Of a DNA stretch of 49,000 bases, positions 27,064 through 35,611 are shown piece after piece; the stretch's first letter is position 1, and every line of letters begins with the position of its first letter. Origin of the DNA: an uncultured Lachnospiraceae bacterium (GTDB lineage Bacteria; Bacillota; Clostridia; Lachnospirales; Lachnospiraceae). The notes under the pieces were generated by a model that was given only the letters and a program-made list of their open reading frames with translations, had not been told where the DNA came from and made no database searches. The translations under genes and the position numbers were made by a program. The DNA is taken from the NCBI GenBank assembly GCA_900549665.1, contig URPH01000023.1, positions 1-49,000 of the forward strand, read 5' to 3'.

Positions 27064-27858
27064 ATGAATATGTGTCAGATAACAGATCCTATCATTAAAA
27101 AAATGAAAAAGACAGTCCGCGAATGTGGAGATATTTTACTCCATGCAGACAGGGATGAGCACTTTGTCTCATCAAAAGAAGGACATGGAAATTTTGTGAC
27201 TGTTTATGATAAAAAAATACAGGAAAAACTGCGTGAAAGCCTGAATGAGATTTTACCGGAGGCAGCTTTTGTCGGAGAAGAAGAGGACATCCATCCGGAC
27301 ATTCACGAGGGCTTTGCATTTGTGGTGGATCCGATTGACGGAACTGCCAACTTTGTAAGAGATCTGAAGGGCAGTGTGATCTCGGTCGGACTCTTAAAGG
27401 ATGGAAAACCATACATTGGTGTGGTATACAATCCCTATCTTGATGAAATGTTTACCGCTAAAAAAGGCTGTGGAGCTTATGTGAATGATAAGCCGATTGC
27501 TGTTTCCAAACGACCGCTTTCAGATGGAATGGTCTTATTTGGGACTGCACCCTATTACCGGGAACTCAACGACAAGGCTTTCGAGCTTGCCGGAAATTTC
27601 TGGAAACAGGCACTGGATCTGAGACGGACCGGAACAGCAGCTTTGGATCTTTGTCTTGTGGCTGCGGGCAGAGCAGAGTTGTTTTTTGAGTTGATTTTAC
27701 AGCCATGGGATTATGCTGCGGGAGCCGTGATCTTAACCGAAGCCGGTGGTAAAATCGAGACGCTGGAAGGAACGGCGCTGACATTTGATAAGCCGTGTTC
27801 CGTGCTTGCCACCAACGGTTGCAAGGTGGAAGGTGTGCCGGTAAATAAAGACTGGTAA
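27064..27858 (+). CDS. Inositol monophosphatase-family phosphatase
   Basis: 264 residues. Magnesium-dependent sugar-phosphatase fold: GEEED (metal ligands, near 73-77), DPIDGT at 89-94 and QPWDYAAG with D216. The family includes inositol monophosphatase, fructose-1,6-bisphosphatase and 3'-phosphoadenosine phosphatase (CysQ); the motifs seen do not decide between them. GAGG lies close to the ATG at 27064; an in-frame ATG at 27070 has better spacing and may be the real start. It lies 94 bp after the RCK gene. Confidence 0.88.
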   Translation: MNMCQITDPIIKKMKKTVRECGDILLHADRDEHFVSSKEGHGNFVTVYDKKIQEKLRESLNEILPEAAFVGEEEDIHPDIHEGFAFVVDPIDGTANFVRDLKGSVISVGLLKDGKPYIGVVYNPYLDEMFTAKKGCGAYVNDKPIAVSKRPLSDGMVLFGTAPYYRELNDKAFELAGNFWKQALDLRRTGTAALDLCLVAAGRAELFFELILQPWDYAAGAVILTEAGGKIETLEGTALTFDKPCSVLATNGCKVEGVPVNKDW

Positions 27859-27896
27859 ATGATATATGTTTCGGATATTTTAAAAGTGTAAAGCAT

Positions 27897-27961
27897 GTAG
27901 TAATCTGTGACTAATGAGGTCAAAATACTTTTTGACTTGTATATTGTACAGAGATTACTAC
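27897..27961. repeat. Nested inverted repeat (MITE-like or regulatory)
   Basis: Outer arms GTAGTAATCT (27897-27906) and AGATTACTAC (27952-27961) enclose an inner palindrome GTCAAAA-TACT-TTTTGAC (27919-27936). The inner core recurs at 51-79 and 3851-3874. The whole 65-bp structure lies upstream of the anchored Asp-box gene and could fold as a two-part stem in RNA. Confidence 0.6.
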
Positions 27962-28014
27962 GATATACAAGTAACATGATAGGAAATCGTAACAGGGAGA
28001 GTTTAGGCGGGATT

Positions 28015-29544
28015 ATGAAAAAAAAGATTCTGATCGTAAGTGTGGCAGTTGTTGTATTTATATTGTTTGTTGCGGGAATTTTTGGATATACCTTAAAGCT
28101 TCGTTATACGACTGTTGATACAAAAGAAGCGCCGGATAAAGATTTTTCACTGACATTGCAGATGAAGGGAGAGCCGGAACTGCTTTTTAGTGCAACACAT
28201 GGACGTATCGTAGCTAAGCATGAAGGTAAGACCGTGCAGAAAATTCCGGTTACCGTTTATGATGACGGAGCCATGCTGCGAGAGGATAACTGGAGTGTGG
28301 AATGGGGAATTGCCGGTGTCCGTGTCACACTGATAGGAAGTGAACAGCCGGATGAGATCATGGATATCATGTATGATGGTTCGGATACATTTTCCGGTTA
28401 CAGTGAAGAGGAAATCCGGACAGAAATGGAGAACCGATATGGTTCATTGCAGTCTGTGACAAAGGAAGGAAATTTTTACCGCTGCGATATCGGAGATTTT
28501 ACATTTTTAGTACAAAATGACCTCATTCTGAGCGATAGCTATAAGCAGGAATATTTTCATTATCTGACAGATGCTTATTTTGCAGGCCGCAACCGGGTAC
28601 ATGAATATGAAGTAAAGGGAGAAGGAACGGATATCTGTTATATACCGGTTATCACCCTTGATTCGTCAAGCAGCGAGGAGAAGGACTGGTTTTGCCAGGA
28701 TGTGATAAACTGGCTGCTTTATGTGACAAAGGATCTTCCCTATGAAGGAAATGAAACACTTTTTGAGCAGATTGAAATCGGTTATCAGGGAGAAAATACC
28801 GATTATAACCTGCCGGATTTATCTGATCTTACAGACGATTCCATTGCAGATGTATACAATGACCTCTATGAATATGTGGAAACCATGATAACGGAAGATT
28901 ATCAGGATGCGGTAGAAAATACCGGATCAGAGGCTGACGAGAGTACCGGAACACAGAATGACAGTCATGCCGGAAGTGAAAATACAGATGGGCAGGTGCC
29001 AGATGAAGAGGCTGTCCAGTATTATTTATCACTGGAGCCCGACTGTACTTATCAGGCCGATAACGGTGTGGAATACCGCATGGTGCCTGTCGACCGGGCG
29101 TGCGGCAGCAGTTTTTATGTGCTGGTTGGAACCGATGATCAGGGCAAGAGTGCATGTATGGTAAATACAGATCCATATCTTGGCAGTGGCGGTGAGGCAA
29201 AATGGATCCAGTTTTTATCAGATGAAAAAACAGGATTTTCCTGCCTTGCATACAGTGGCGGAGCTTATGGAAGCCTTTATCGGACAGAGGATGGAGGAAA
29301 AACATTTACCAATGTAGAATGGCCGTCGGCAAAAGCAAAGCTTTCGGATGGAACCCTTTACAATCCTTTTGTGATGCCGGAAAAGGTCTATGAAAAGGAT
29401 GGTAAGCTGTATATGGAAGTCGGCCAAGGGGCGGATGGAGATTATTATGGCGATGAAGGGTATTGTAATGGATTGTATGAGTCTTCGGATGATGGGAAGA
29501 CATGGGAGTATGTGGGGGAAGTGGTAGTATCACAGTCTGATTAA
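28015..29544 (+). CDS. Membrane-anchored extracellular protein with C-terminal Asp-box motifs
   Basis: 509 residues; overall family not recognised. A basic start and one hydrophobic helix (about 5-27) anchor it, with the rest outside the cell. A central Asp/Glu/Ser/Thr-rich linker (about 285-335) divides two regions. The C-terminal part contains Asp-box-like motifs, YRTEDGGKTF and YESSDDGKTWEYVG, the SxDxGxTW signature of beta-propellers such as sialidases. Catalytic residues of a sialidase are not seen, so a propeller-like structural role is likelier. The ATG at 28015 has GGCGGG upstream and begins the anchor; a GTG start at 27907 would lie in the nested repeat. Confidence 0.75.
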   Translation: MKKKILIVSVAVVVFILFVAGIFGYTLKLRYTTVDTKEAPDKDFSLTLQMKGEPELLFSATHGRIVAKHEGKTVQKIPVTVYDDGAMLREDNWSVEWGIAGVRVTLIGSEQPDEIMDIMYDGSDTFSGYSEEEIRTEMENRYGSLQSVTKEGNFYRCDIGDFTFLVQNDLILSDSYKQEYFHYLTDAYFAGRNRVHEYEVKGEGTDICYIPVITLDSSSSEEKDWFCQDVINWLLYVTKDLPYEGNETLFEQIEIGYQGENTDYNLPDLSDLTDDSIADVYNDLYEYVETMITEDYQDAVENTGSEADESTGTQNDSHAGSENTDGQVPDEEAVQYYLSLEPDCTYQADNGVEYRMVPVDRACGSSFYVLVGTDDQGKSACMVNTDPYLGSGGEAKWIQFLSDEKTGFSCLAYSGGAYGSLYRTEDGGKTFTNVEWPSAKAKLSDGTLYNPFVMPEKVYEKDGKLYMEVGQGADGDYYGDEGYCNGLYESSDDGKTWEYVGEVVVSQSD

Positions 29545-29559
29545 TGCTGTGATAAATAT

Positions 29560-30318
29560 TTAATATTGTATACCGTTTATTTTACAATGAATATTGTTGG
29601 TGACTGCGATTTCTGTGTAGTGATGTGCGTTTATTGAATCGATTAGAAGGTTGCTGTTGTTTCTCTCGCAAGATTTGAGGATTTCTTTTTTCTGGGAATG
29701 GGTATAGATATATTCTTTCTTGCGAATAAGCTTAGAGTTTGCATCAAGGGCAAAGACAAAGCGGATTAATTCAACATTTTGATCCAGCATATATTTTTCT
29801 TTGGATTGTTGAGAGCCGGTGTTTTCATCAATCCAGGTACAAATACAAAATTTTTCCATCATAATGTTGGCATTTACTGAAACTTTATTGTTGGATACCC
29901 ACCCAAGCATATAGCCGGTATTGATATCAGTGAGAAGAACATCAACATTATTTAGCTTCGTGCTGCTTAGTGATGGATTGTAATTAATGGTTAATGGACC
30001 GCTATTCTTCCAAAATATATCGGTGCTTTTGGTAAAGTTTAAAACTTTCTTGTACATTTTTGAAGTGGTGGCTATATTGTTTGGGATGATTGATGTGCTT
30101 ATAGGATTTCCGGCAATAATGTCATTGAAAAGATATTGGGGCTTATTGTAACCGTTTGATCGGTAGGTCTTATTTGGGATGCCCATTAGATGTGGAAAAT
30201 TAGCTTTTTCACCGATAAGGATAAAACTGTTTCCATTATAGGTGATGACAAGATAGAATGTTTTCAAATAATTTTCTTGGAAGAAATCCGCACATTTGTG
30301 AATGTCTGTGATATTCAT
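29560..30318 (-). CDS. PBECR4-like protein (tentative)
   Basis: 252 residues without signal or membrane segments. The N-terminus (CADFFQENYLKTFYLVITY, then ILIGEKANFPHLMGIP) resembles PBECR4 domains of the Barnase-EndoU-ColicinE5/D-RelE superfamily, proposed RNases found in phage and mobile DNA. I base this on the FxHLxG-type motif only and could be wrong. The start at 30318 has AGGAG about 10 nt upstream; a longer frame start at 30393 runs through a hairpin. It converges on the Asp-box gene and diverges from recQ, with a leftward consensus promoter and ~200-nt leader. Confidence 0.5.
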   Translation of the reverse strand: MNITDIHKCADFFQENYLKTFYLVITYNGNSFILIGEKANFPHLMGIPNKTYRSNGYNKPQYLFNDIIAGNPISTSIIPNNIATTSKMYKKVLNFTKSTDIFWKNSGPLTINYNPSLSSTKLNNVDVLLTDINTGYMLGWVSNNKVSVNANIMMEKFCICTWIDENTGSQQSKEKYMLDQNVELIRFVFALDANSKLIRKKEYIYTHSQKKEILKSCERNNSNLLIDSINAHHYTEIAVTNNIHCKINGIQY

Positions 30319-30345
30319 AGATGTGTTTCTCCTTTTTATAAAGAC

Positions 30346-30374
30346 AAAGGCTCTTGGAATTTTCCAAGAGCTTT
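30346..30374 (-). promoter_or_regulatory. Leader hairpin upstream of the PBECR4-like gene
   Basis: CTCTTGGAA (30351-30359) pairs with TTCCAAGAG (30362-30370), extended by AAAG/CTTT with one bulged base. It lies about 28 nt before the leftward start codon and could act as an attenuator or translational control element. The T-run after it on the minus strand is interrupted. Confidence 0.5.
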
Positions 30375-30524
30375 GCCATCGGCAATCGTTCACGATTATT
30401 TTTTAAACAGGGGAGTGCCCGGATCAGCCGATATGATTCCCTCAGCGAGTGAGCCTGTGTTATTCAGTATATGCAATGTTCGTAAATACAGACGGTATAT
30501 ATCAAAAAAATGTCTGTGTTGGTT

Positions 30525-30604
30525 ATTATATGATTGTAATGCGAGAATGTCAATCACTATTTTGTAAAATATCTGATTGACATTCTTATATTTGAAATTA
30601 AAAT
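30525..30604. promoter_or_regulatory. Divergent promoters sharing an inverted repeat (recQ / PBECR4-like)
   Basis: A 13-bp inverted repeat (30544-30556 and 30574-30586) is perfect, and its loop holds a further TATTTT/AAAATA stem. Each arm contains a TTGACA -35 box. Leftward: TTGACA at 30553-30548, 17-bp spacer, TATAAT at 30530-30525. Rightward: TTGACA at 30577-30582, 16-bp spacer, TAAAAT at 30599-30604. A protein binding the repeat would control both directions. The rest of the 30319-30639 gap holds the leftward leader and the recQ leader; no gene is seen. Confidence 0.75.
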
Positions 30605-30639
30605 TTAAAAAAGAGAGATAATGCAAAACGGAGAATTTC

Positions 30640-32490
30640 ATGGACAATAATTTTCAAACGCCACAAGAGGCATTAAAAGTATTATTTGGATATGATGCTT
30701 TCAGACCCGGTCAGGAATCTGTCATTGACAGTATTCTTTTCGGAAAAGATGTGTGTGCCATCATGCCAACGGGTGCCGGAAAGTCGGTATGTTATCAGAT
30801 ACCGGCTATGTTGCTTCCGGGGATCACGCTGGTTATTTCACCTTTGATCTCTCTGATGCAGGATCAGGTCAAGGCTTTGAATGAAGCAGGAATTGCTGCG
30901 GCATTTATCAATAGTTCTCTGTCAGAGCGTGCATTTCATGAGACGGTAAGAAAGACGAGGAACGGTGATTATAAAATTCTTTATGTAGCACCGGAAAGAC
31001 TGGTTACAGAGGGTTTTATGGAGCTCGCAAAAACGATCGAGATTTCCATGGTAACTGTTGACGAAGCACATTGTATTTCGCAGTGGGGACAGGATTTCAG
31101 ACCAAGCTATATGAATATTTCCCAGTTTGTTGATATGCTGGAAAAACGACCGATTGTCAGTGCATTTACAGCGACAGCAACTGAAAATGTCAGGGAGGAC
31201 ATCATATGTACATTGGGATTACAGGATCCTTTTGTGCTGGTCAATGGATTTGACAGGGAAAATCTGTTTTTTCAGGTAGAGAAGCCCAAGAGCAAGGAAC
31301 AGTATATTTTGGACTATGTCGCATCGCATGAAAGCGAGAGTGGTATTATTTATTGTGCAACGAGGAAAAATGTGGACAACCTCTATAATCTGCTGGAAAG
31401 TAAGGGCTTTTCGGTCGCAAAATACCATGCGGGAATGAATGCGGAAGAACGGAAACGGATGCAGGATGATTTTGTATTTGATTTTACCAGTATCGTTATA
31501 GCGACCAATGCCTTTGGAATGGGTATTGATAAGTCCAACGTCCGCTATGTCATTCACTATAATATGCCGCAGAGTATGGAAAATTATTATCAGGAGGCAG
31601 GAAGAGCCGGCAGGGATGGTCTGGAGGCTAAATGTATTTTGTTGTTTTCCGCGCAGGATATTGTGATCAACCGACTGTTGCTTGAACATAAGGAAATGAC
31701 GGATCTAAGTCCGGAGGAGCTTGCAACGGTAAAGGAACGTGATATGCAGAGGCTGCAGAGCATGGAGCGGTACTGCTATACGACGGAGTGTCTGCGTAAT
31801 TATATTTTGAAATACTTTGGAGAAAAGCCGGAAAAACCATGCGGTGACTGCGGAAACTGTTTACATACTTTTGAAACACTGGATATGACGGATGCTGCAA
31901 AGCAGATCATCAACTGTGTATACGAATCAAGACAGCGTTTTGGAAAGACTATCATCATTGATACGGTCGCAGGCGCCAAGACGGCGCGGCTTGCCGAGAT
32001 TGGTGCTGTCAATTACAAATCTTACGGAGTGCTGGCTTCGACCAATAAAAAGCTTATCCGCCGGCTGGTGGAGCAGATGGTTGCTGAAGGATATCTGAGA
32101 GTGGGAGATTATCAGGTGGTAAAGCTCGGCAATTTCCAGGCTTTAAAAGATCCTGAAACGACTGTCATGGTAAAAATCACCGATGACGATAAGCTTCCAC
32201 AGCGTGCAGAGAAACCTAAAAAGAAAACGAATGGCAAAGATGCACTTACAGCTGCCGGATTTAAGTTGTTTGATAAATTCAGGGAACTCCGGCTGCAGAT
32301 TGCGCGCGAAGAAAACATGCCGCCGTATATTATTTTCAGTGATAAGACTTTGATCGATATGGCTGTCAAGATGCCCAGATCGAAGAGCGAGATGCTGGAG
32401 GTGTCCGGTGTCGGGGAGAATAAGTATGGGAAGTATGGGGAGAGGTTTTTGAGGGTGATTGAGGAGATGGATGAAGGTGTTAAATATTAA
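30640..32490 (+). CDS. recQ: ATP-dependent DNA helicase RecQ
   Basis: 616 residues. Superfamily 2 helicase: Walker A MPTGAGKSVC (about 46-55), DEAH at 141-144, TATATE motif III, the motif VI region QEAGRAGRDG, then the RecQ zinc-binding Cys cluster (CGDCGNC), winged helix and a C-terminal HRDC domain (about 530-610). It unwinds DNA 3'-5' in recombination and fork repair. The ATG at 30640 is preceded by GGAG at about 8 nt. It marks the left edge of the accessory region. Confidence 0.96.
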   Translation: MDNNFQTPQEALKVLFGYDAFRPGQESVIDSILFGKDVCAIMPTGAGKSVCYQIPAMLLPGITLVISPLISLMQDQVKALNEAGIAAAFINSSLSERAFHETVRKTRNGDYKILYVAPERLVTEGFMELAKTIEISMVTVDEAHCISQWGQDFRPSYMNISQFVDMLEKRPIVSAFTATATENVREDIICTLGLQDPFVLVNGFDRENLFFQVEKPKSKEQYILDYVASHESESGIIYCATRKNVDNLYNLLESKGFSVAKYHAGMNAEERKRMQDDFVFDFTSIVIATNAFGMGIDKSNVRYVIHYNMPQSMENYYQEAGRAGRDGLEAKCILLFSAQDIVINRLLLEHKEMTDLSPEELATVKERDMQRLQSMERYCYTTECLRNYILKYFGEKPEKPCGDCGNCLHTFETLDMTDAAKQIINCVYESRQRFGKTIIIDTVAGAKTARLAEIGAVNYKSYGVLASTNKKLIRRLVEQMVAEGYLRVGDYQVVKLGNFQALKDPETTVMVKITDDDKLPQRAEKPKKKTNGKDALTAAGFKLFDKFRELRLQIAREENMPPYIIFSDKTLIDMAVKMPRSKSEMLEVSGVGENKYGKYGERFLRVIEEMDEGVKY

Positions 32491-32517
32491 TTTATTGTGA
32501 AGCCGGTAAAATATGGA

Positions 32518-32546
32518 TTGACATATTTTATTATTATGGGTAGTAT
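32518..32546 (+). promoter_or_regulatory. Promoter of the candidate RNA
   Basis: -35 TTGACA (32518-32523), 17-bp spacer, -10 TAGTAT (32541-32546). A transcript would start near 32553. It begins only 28 bp after the recQ stop. Confidence 0.7.
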
Positions 32547-32552
32547 GATACT

Positions 32553-32721
32553 AAAGACAGGCAACTTGAGTGTCTGCCAAGCGTGGAAATAAGGTGTTGT
32601 GCCAGAAAGCAGTGCCTTATGAGCTTTATACGGGTTTGACATTTACCACAATCTGGCTAGAAAACATAGGTTTTGAAAGAAAATGTCGGGGGCTCCGCTA
32701 TTGATAGCGGAGCCTTTCTTT
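32553..32721 (+). ncRNA. Candidate structured non-coding RNA (unidentified)
   Basis: About 169 nt bounded by a consensus promoter and an intrinsic terminator, with no credible ORF and a ribosome-site-free 5' end. Possible internal pairs are AGACA/TGTCT and GGCA/TGCC near the 5' end, ATAAGG/CCTTAT in the middle, GCCAGA/TCTGGC across the core, and GACATTT/AAATGTC near the 3' end. Size and context allow a 6S-like RNA or the leader of a gene since lost to the hsdR relic insertion; I do not recognise its family. Confidence 0.45.
32691..32721 (+). terminator. Strong intrinsic terminator
   Basis: GGCTCCGCTA (32691-32700), loop TTGA, TAGCGGAGCC (32705-32714), then TTTCTTT. The 10-bp perfect GC-rich stem with T-tract ends the candidate RNA. 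The open frame of the hsdR relic reads straight through it from an ATG at 32683, so those first codons are not real protein sequence. Confidence 0.93.
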
Positions 32722-34816
32722 AGCATAGATTCAAGAGAAGAACTTAGAAGCGAGTTGCAAGGAAAACCGAGTGGTGGAGTATATCTTACAACTATTCAGA
32801 AGTTTACAGAAGACACACAGCTTCTTACAGATAGATCAAATGTTATCTGCATTTCAGACGAAGCGCATAGATCGCAGGTAAACCTTGATATGAAGGTAAG
32901 AATTACTGATGAAGGCGTTAATCGAACCTACGGATTTGCCAAGTATTTACATGATTCATTACCAAATGCTACGTATGTGGGATTCACCGGGACACCTATA
33001 GATGCAACGCTTGAAGTATTCGGTGATATTGTGGGCCATCCATACACTATGACTGAAGCTGTTAAGGATGAAATTAAGGTTAATCTCGTATATGACGGAA
33101 GAGCTGCCAAGGTTACGCTTAGAGATGATAAGCTTCGTGAAATCGAAGAATACTATGATACGTGCGCAACAATGGAATCTTCAGAAGAACAGATAGAGGA
33201 AAGCCAGAAAGCGGTAGCACATCTTGATGCAATTATTGGAGATACAGATAGATTAAAAGCTGTAGCTAAGGACTTCGTAGCACATTACGAAAAGAGAGTG
33301 GAAGAAGGAGCTACAGTAGTTGGCAAGGCTATGTTTGTTTGTGCAAATAGGATTATTGCGTATGCATTTTATTTAAATCTTATTGAGCTTCGCCCTGAAT
33401 GGAAGGAAAAGAGAAAGGCTTCAGAGGGCGTAGAACTTACTGAAAAAGACGAGGACGAACTTAAACCTATAGAAAAGGTAAAGCTTGTTATGACAAGAAA
33501 TAAGGATGATGAAAAAGAACTCTATGATATGCTCGGCACAAAGGAAGATCGTAAAGAGATAGATAGACAGTTCAAAAACGTAAAGTCAAACTTCAAAATT
33601 GCTATTGTTGTAGATATGTGGCTTACAGGATTTGATGTGCCATGTCTTGATACGATTTATATTGATAAGCCTATTCAGCAGCATACACTTATTCAGACTA
33701 TTTCAAGAGTAAACCGTGTATATGAAGGTAAAGATAGAAGCTTAATTGTTGATTACATCGGGATCAAGAAAAATATGAATATTGCTCTTCGTAAGTATAC
33801 CAATTTCGAGAAGCAGGAGGTTGATAATATTGAGCAGGCCGTAACTATAGTACTTGATGAGATTGATGTACTTGATAGTATGTTCTGCAACTTTTAACTC
33901 AGACAATTTTTATAAAAGAGATTCTTTGCAGCAGCTGAATAGTCTTAACAGGGCTGTAGAGTATGTTCAGCAGACAGAAGAATTAGAACTTCGATTTATG
34001 TCGGCAGTTAGAAGAATGAAGAAAGCCTTCAATTTGTGCAGTGCTAGCGAAGCCTTTACTGACAAAGATATTGATAAGATACATTTTTATCAGGCTGTTA
34101 GATCTGTTCTTTACAAATTAACAAAGGGCGAAGCACCTGATACAGAACAGATGAATATGAAGGTGAGAAAGCTTCTTGAAGGTGCTATCCAGTCTGATGG
34201 AATCGAGGAACTTTTTGAAACCGGGAAGCATATAGATTTTGATATTTTTAGCGATGAATATATGGCTCGAATTGAGAAAATCAATCTGCCGAATACAAAG
34301 ATAAAAGCATCACAGAGACTTTTATCATATGCAATCATGGAATTCCAGAGAGTATATAAGATTAAGAGTATTGAGTTTGCAGAGCGAATGAAAGCTGTTG
34401 TTGATACTTACAATAACAGGCGCAAAGATGAGGTATTTGCAAATGAGGTTCTTGATGATGTTGCTAATCAGTTAGCTGATTTGATTCATGAGCTTAAACA
34501 GGAGAAAAACTCGTTTGAAAAAATGGGTATCGATTATGAGGAAAAAGCCTTTTTCGACATTCTTCTTGCAGTTTCAAAGAAGTATGAGTTTGAGTATCCT
34601 AAGGATAAGATGATTGAGCTTGCTAAGGAAATCAAGATTGTTGTTGAGGATAAAGCTAAGTATCCGGATTTTTCAACAAGAGAAGATATAAAGGCCACTC
34701 TACAGGTGGATTTGATTCTTCTGTTAAACAAGTATGATTATCCAACAGTTACAATTGATGATGTTTATAAAGAAGTATTGGAGCAGGCAGAGAATTTTAA
34801 GAAGTATCAAGGTTAA
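32722..34816 (+). pseudogene. Type I restriction enzyme HsdR relic (N-terminal truncation and frameshift)
   Basis: The two frames together encode the latter two thirds of an HsdR motor subunit. Present are motif II DEAHRSQ, motif III FTGTPID, motif V region GFDVPCLD and motif VI QTISRVNRVYEGK, then the helical C-terminus. Missing are the N-terminal nuclease domain and Walker A. The reading frame breaks at a TTTT run (33892-33895): with three T's CNF joins NSDNFYKRDSL, but the fourth T creates a stop at 33895-33897. HsdM and HsdS are absent from the window. It is a dead fragment of a former type I system. Confidence 0.92.
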
Positions 34817-34890
34817 CATTAAAGAGATAAAGAAGCCGCTAGATGCAAATGTAGAAAAACTAATTATGTAAGTGTCATGCTTATGCGATG

Positions 34891-34911
34891 TCCAACCTAT
34901 TGTAGGTTGGA
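34891..34911. terminator. Hairpin between hsdR relic and STAND operon
   Basis: TCCAACCTA (34891-34899) pairs perfectly with TAGGTTGGA (34903-34911) around loop TTG, followed by the palindrome TAAAATATTTTA. It lacks a clean T-tract on the plus strand, so it may be a weak terminator or a leader element of the next operon. Confidence 0.55.
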
Positions 34912-34951
34912 TAAAATATTTTATGTGCCTTATGGGAGAAGGTGATGATAT

Positions 34952-35611
34952 ATGGATTCAATAGTAGTTTTTGATGATTATAAGCGATGTTTTAGAGAAT
35001 TAGACAGCTCAAATTATGATGATGATTTAACTGTTGGAACTGTTTTTTTTAAAAGAGATGCAATAAGTGTCATTGAGAAATATTACAGGATAATCGGTTA
35101 CATCATATGTGATGATAAAGGGGGTTATTACCCGATTGATGTGAGAAAAAATGATATAGCTATGCTTGAAGGAACTTATAACTGCCTGACTGATGGATTG
35201 AAGATGGAGTTGGTGTCCTACAATATACAGACTGAACCATCGGTAATTTGGAGTCCATTCTTTTTTCAGTGGCAGTTTATGTGTGATTGGAACGCATTTG
35301 AAAATAGTGGTAGTTTTATTAACTTGGCTTCGCGGATAGTAGGAAGTACGGAATTAGTAAAAAACATTATTGATGAAAAAATCGATTTTGTTCTGCCGGT
35401 AAATTATATAGAATTATCCCAAATGGTACGAGCATTGATAAATCTGTTTGGAGTTAAATTTTATAACAAGGATTATTTTGAAGATGTAAACTATTTGTTT
35501 GATTCACTTACAAATGGATACCATATAAATATGTCTACAGAAGAAGTTGATGGGTATTGCTATCAGTTATGTGACTATACGCTAAAGAGGATTGAGGGAG
35601 AGAATGTATAA
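34952..35611 (+). CDS. Unknown protein, partner of the STAND ATPase
   Basis: 219 residues; family not recognised. It is acidic, with aromatic-rich segments (WSPFFFQWQFMCDW near 107-120) and no signal peptide or membrane helix. It starts with an AAGGTGAT-type ribosome site at 34940-34947 and its end overlaps the STAND gene start by 8 nt, so the two are probably cotranslated as a unit. The function may be as a sensor, inhibitor or accessory subunit; that is inference from position only. Base composition is AT-rich like the rest of the island and unlike recQ. Confidence 0.75.
   Translation: MDSIVVFDDYKRCFRELDSSNYDDDLTVGTVFFKRDAISVIEKYYRIIGYIICDDKGGYYPIDVRKNDIAMLEGTYNCLTDGLKMELVSYNIQTEPSVIWSPFFFQWQFMCDWNAFENSGSFINLASRIVGSTELVKNIIDEKIDFVLPVNYIELSQMVRALINLFGVKFYNKDYFEDVNYLFDSLTNGYHINMSTEEVDGYCYQLCDYTLKRIEGENV

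Noticed and set aside
30396..30647. 83-residue leftward open frame over the recQ/PBECR4 promoter region
   Set aside because: It spans both predicted promoters and the inverted repeat, so it would begin upstream of the leftward transcript start.
32553..32721. T-box or other named riboswitch
   Set aside because: I looked for T-box, TPP, FMN, ykkC and cyclic-di-GMP motif strings and saw none; left as unidentified.
33854..34816. Independent 320-residue gene
   Set aside because: It continues the HsdR homology of the preceding frame exactly across a one-base T insertion; it is the second half of a pseudogene, and its first residues are out-of-frame sequence.
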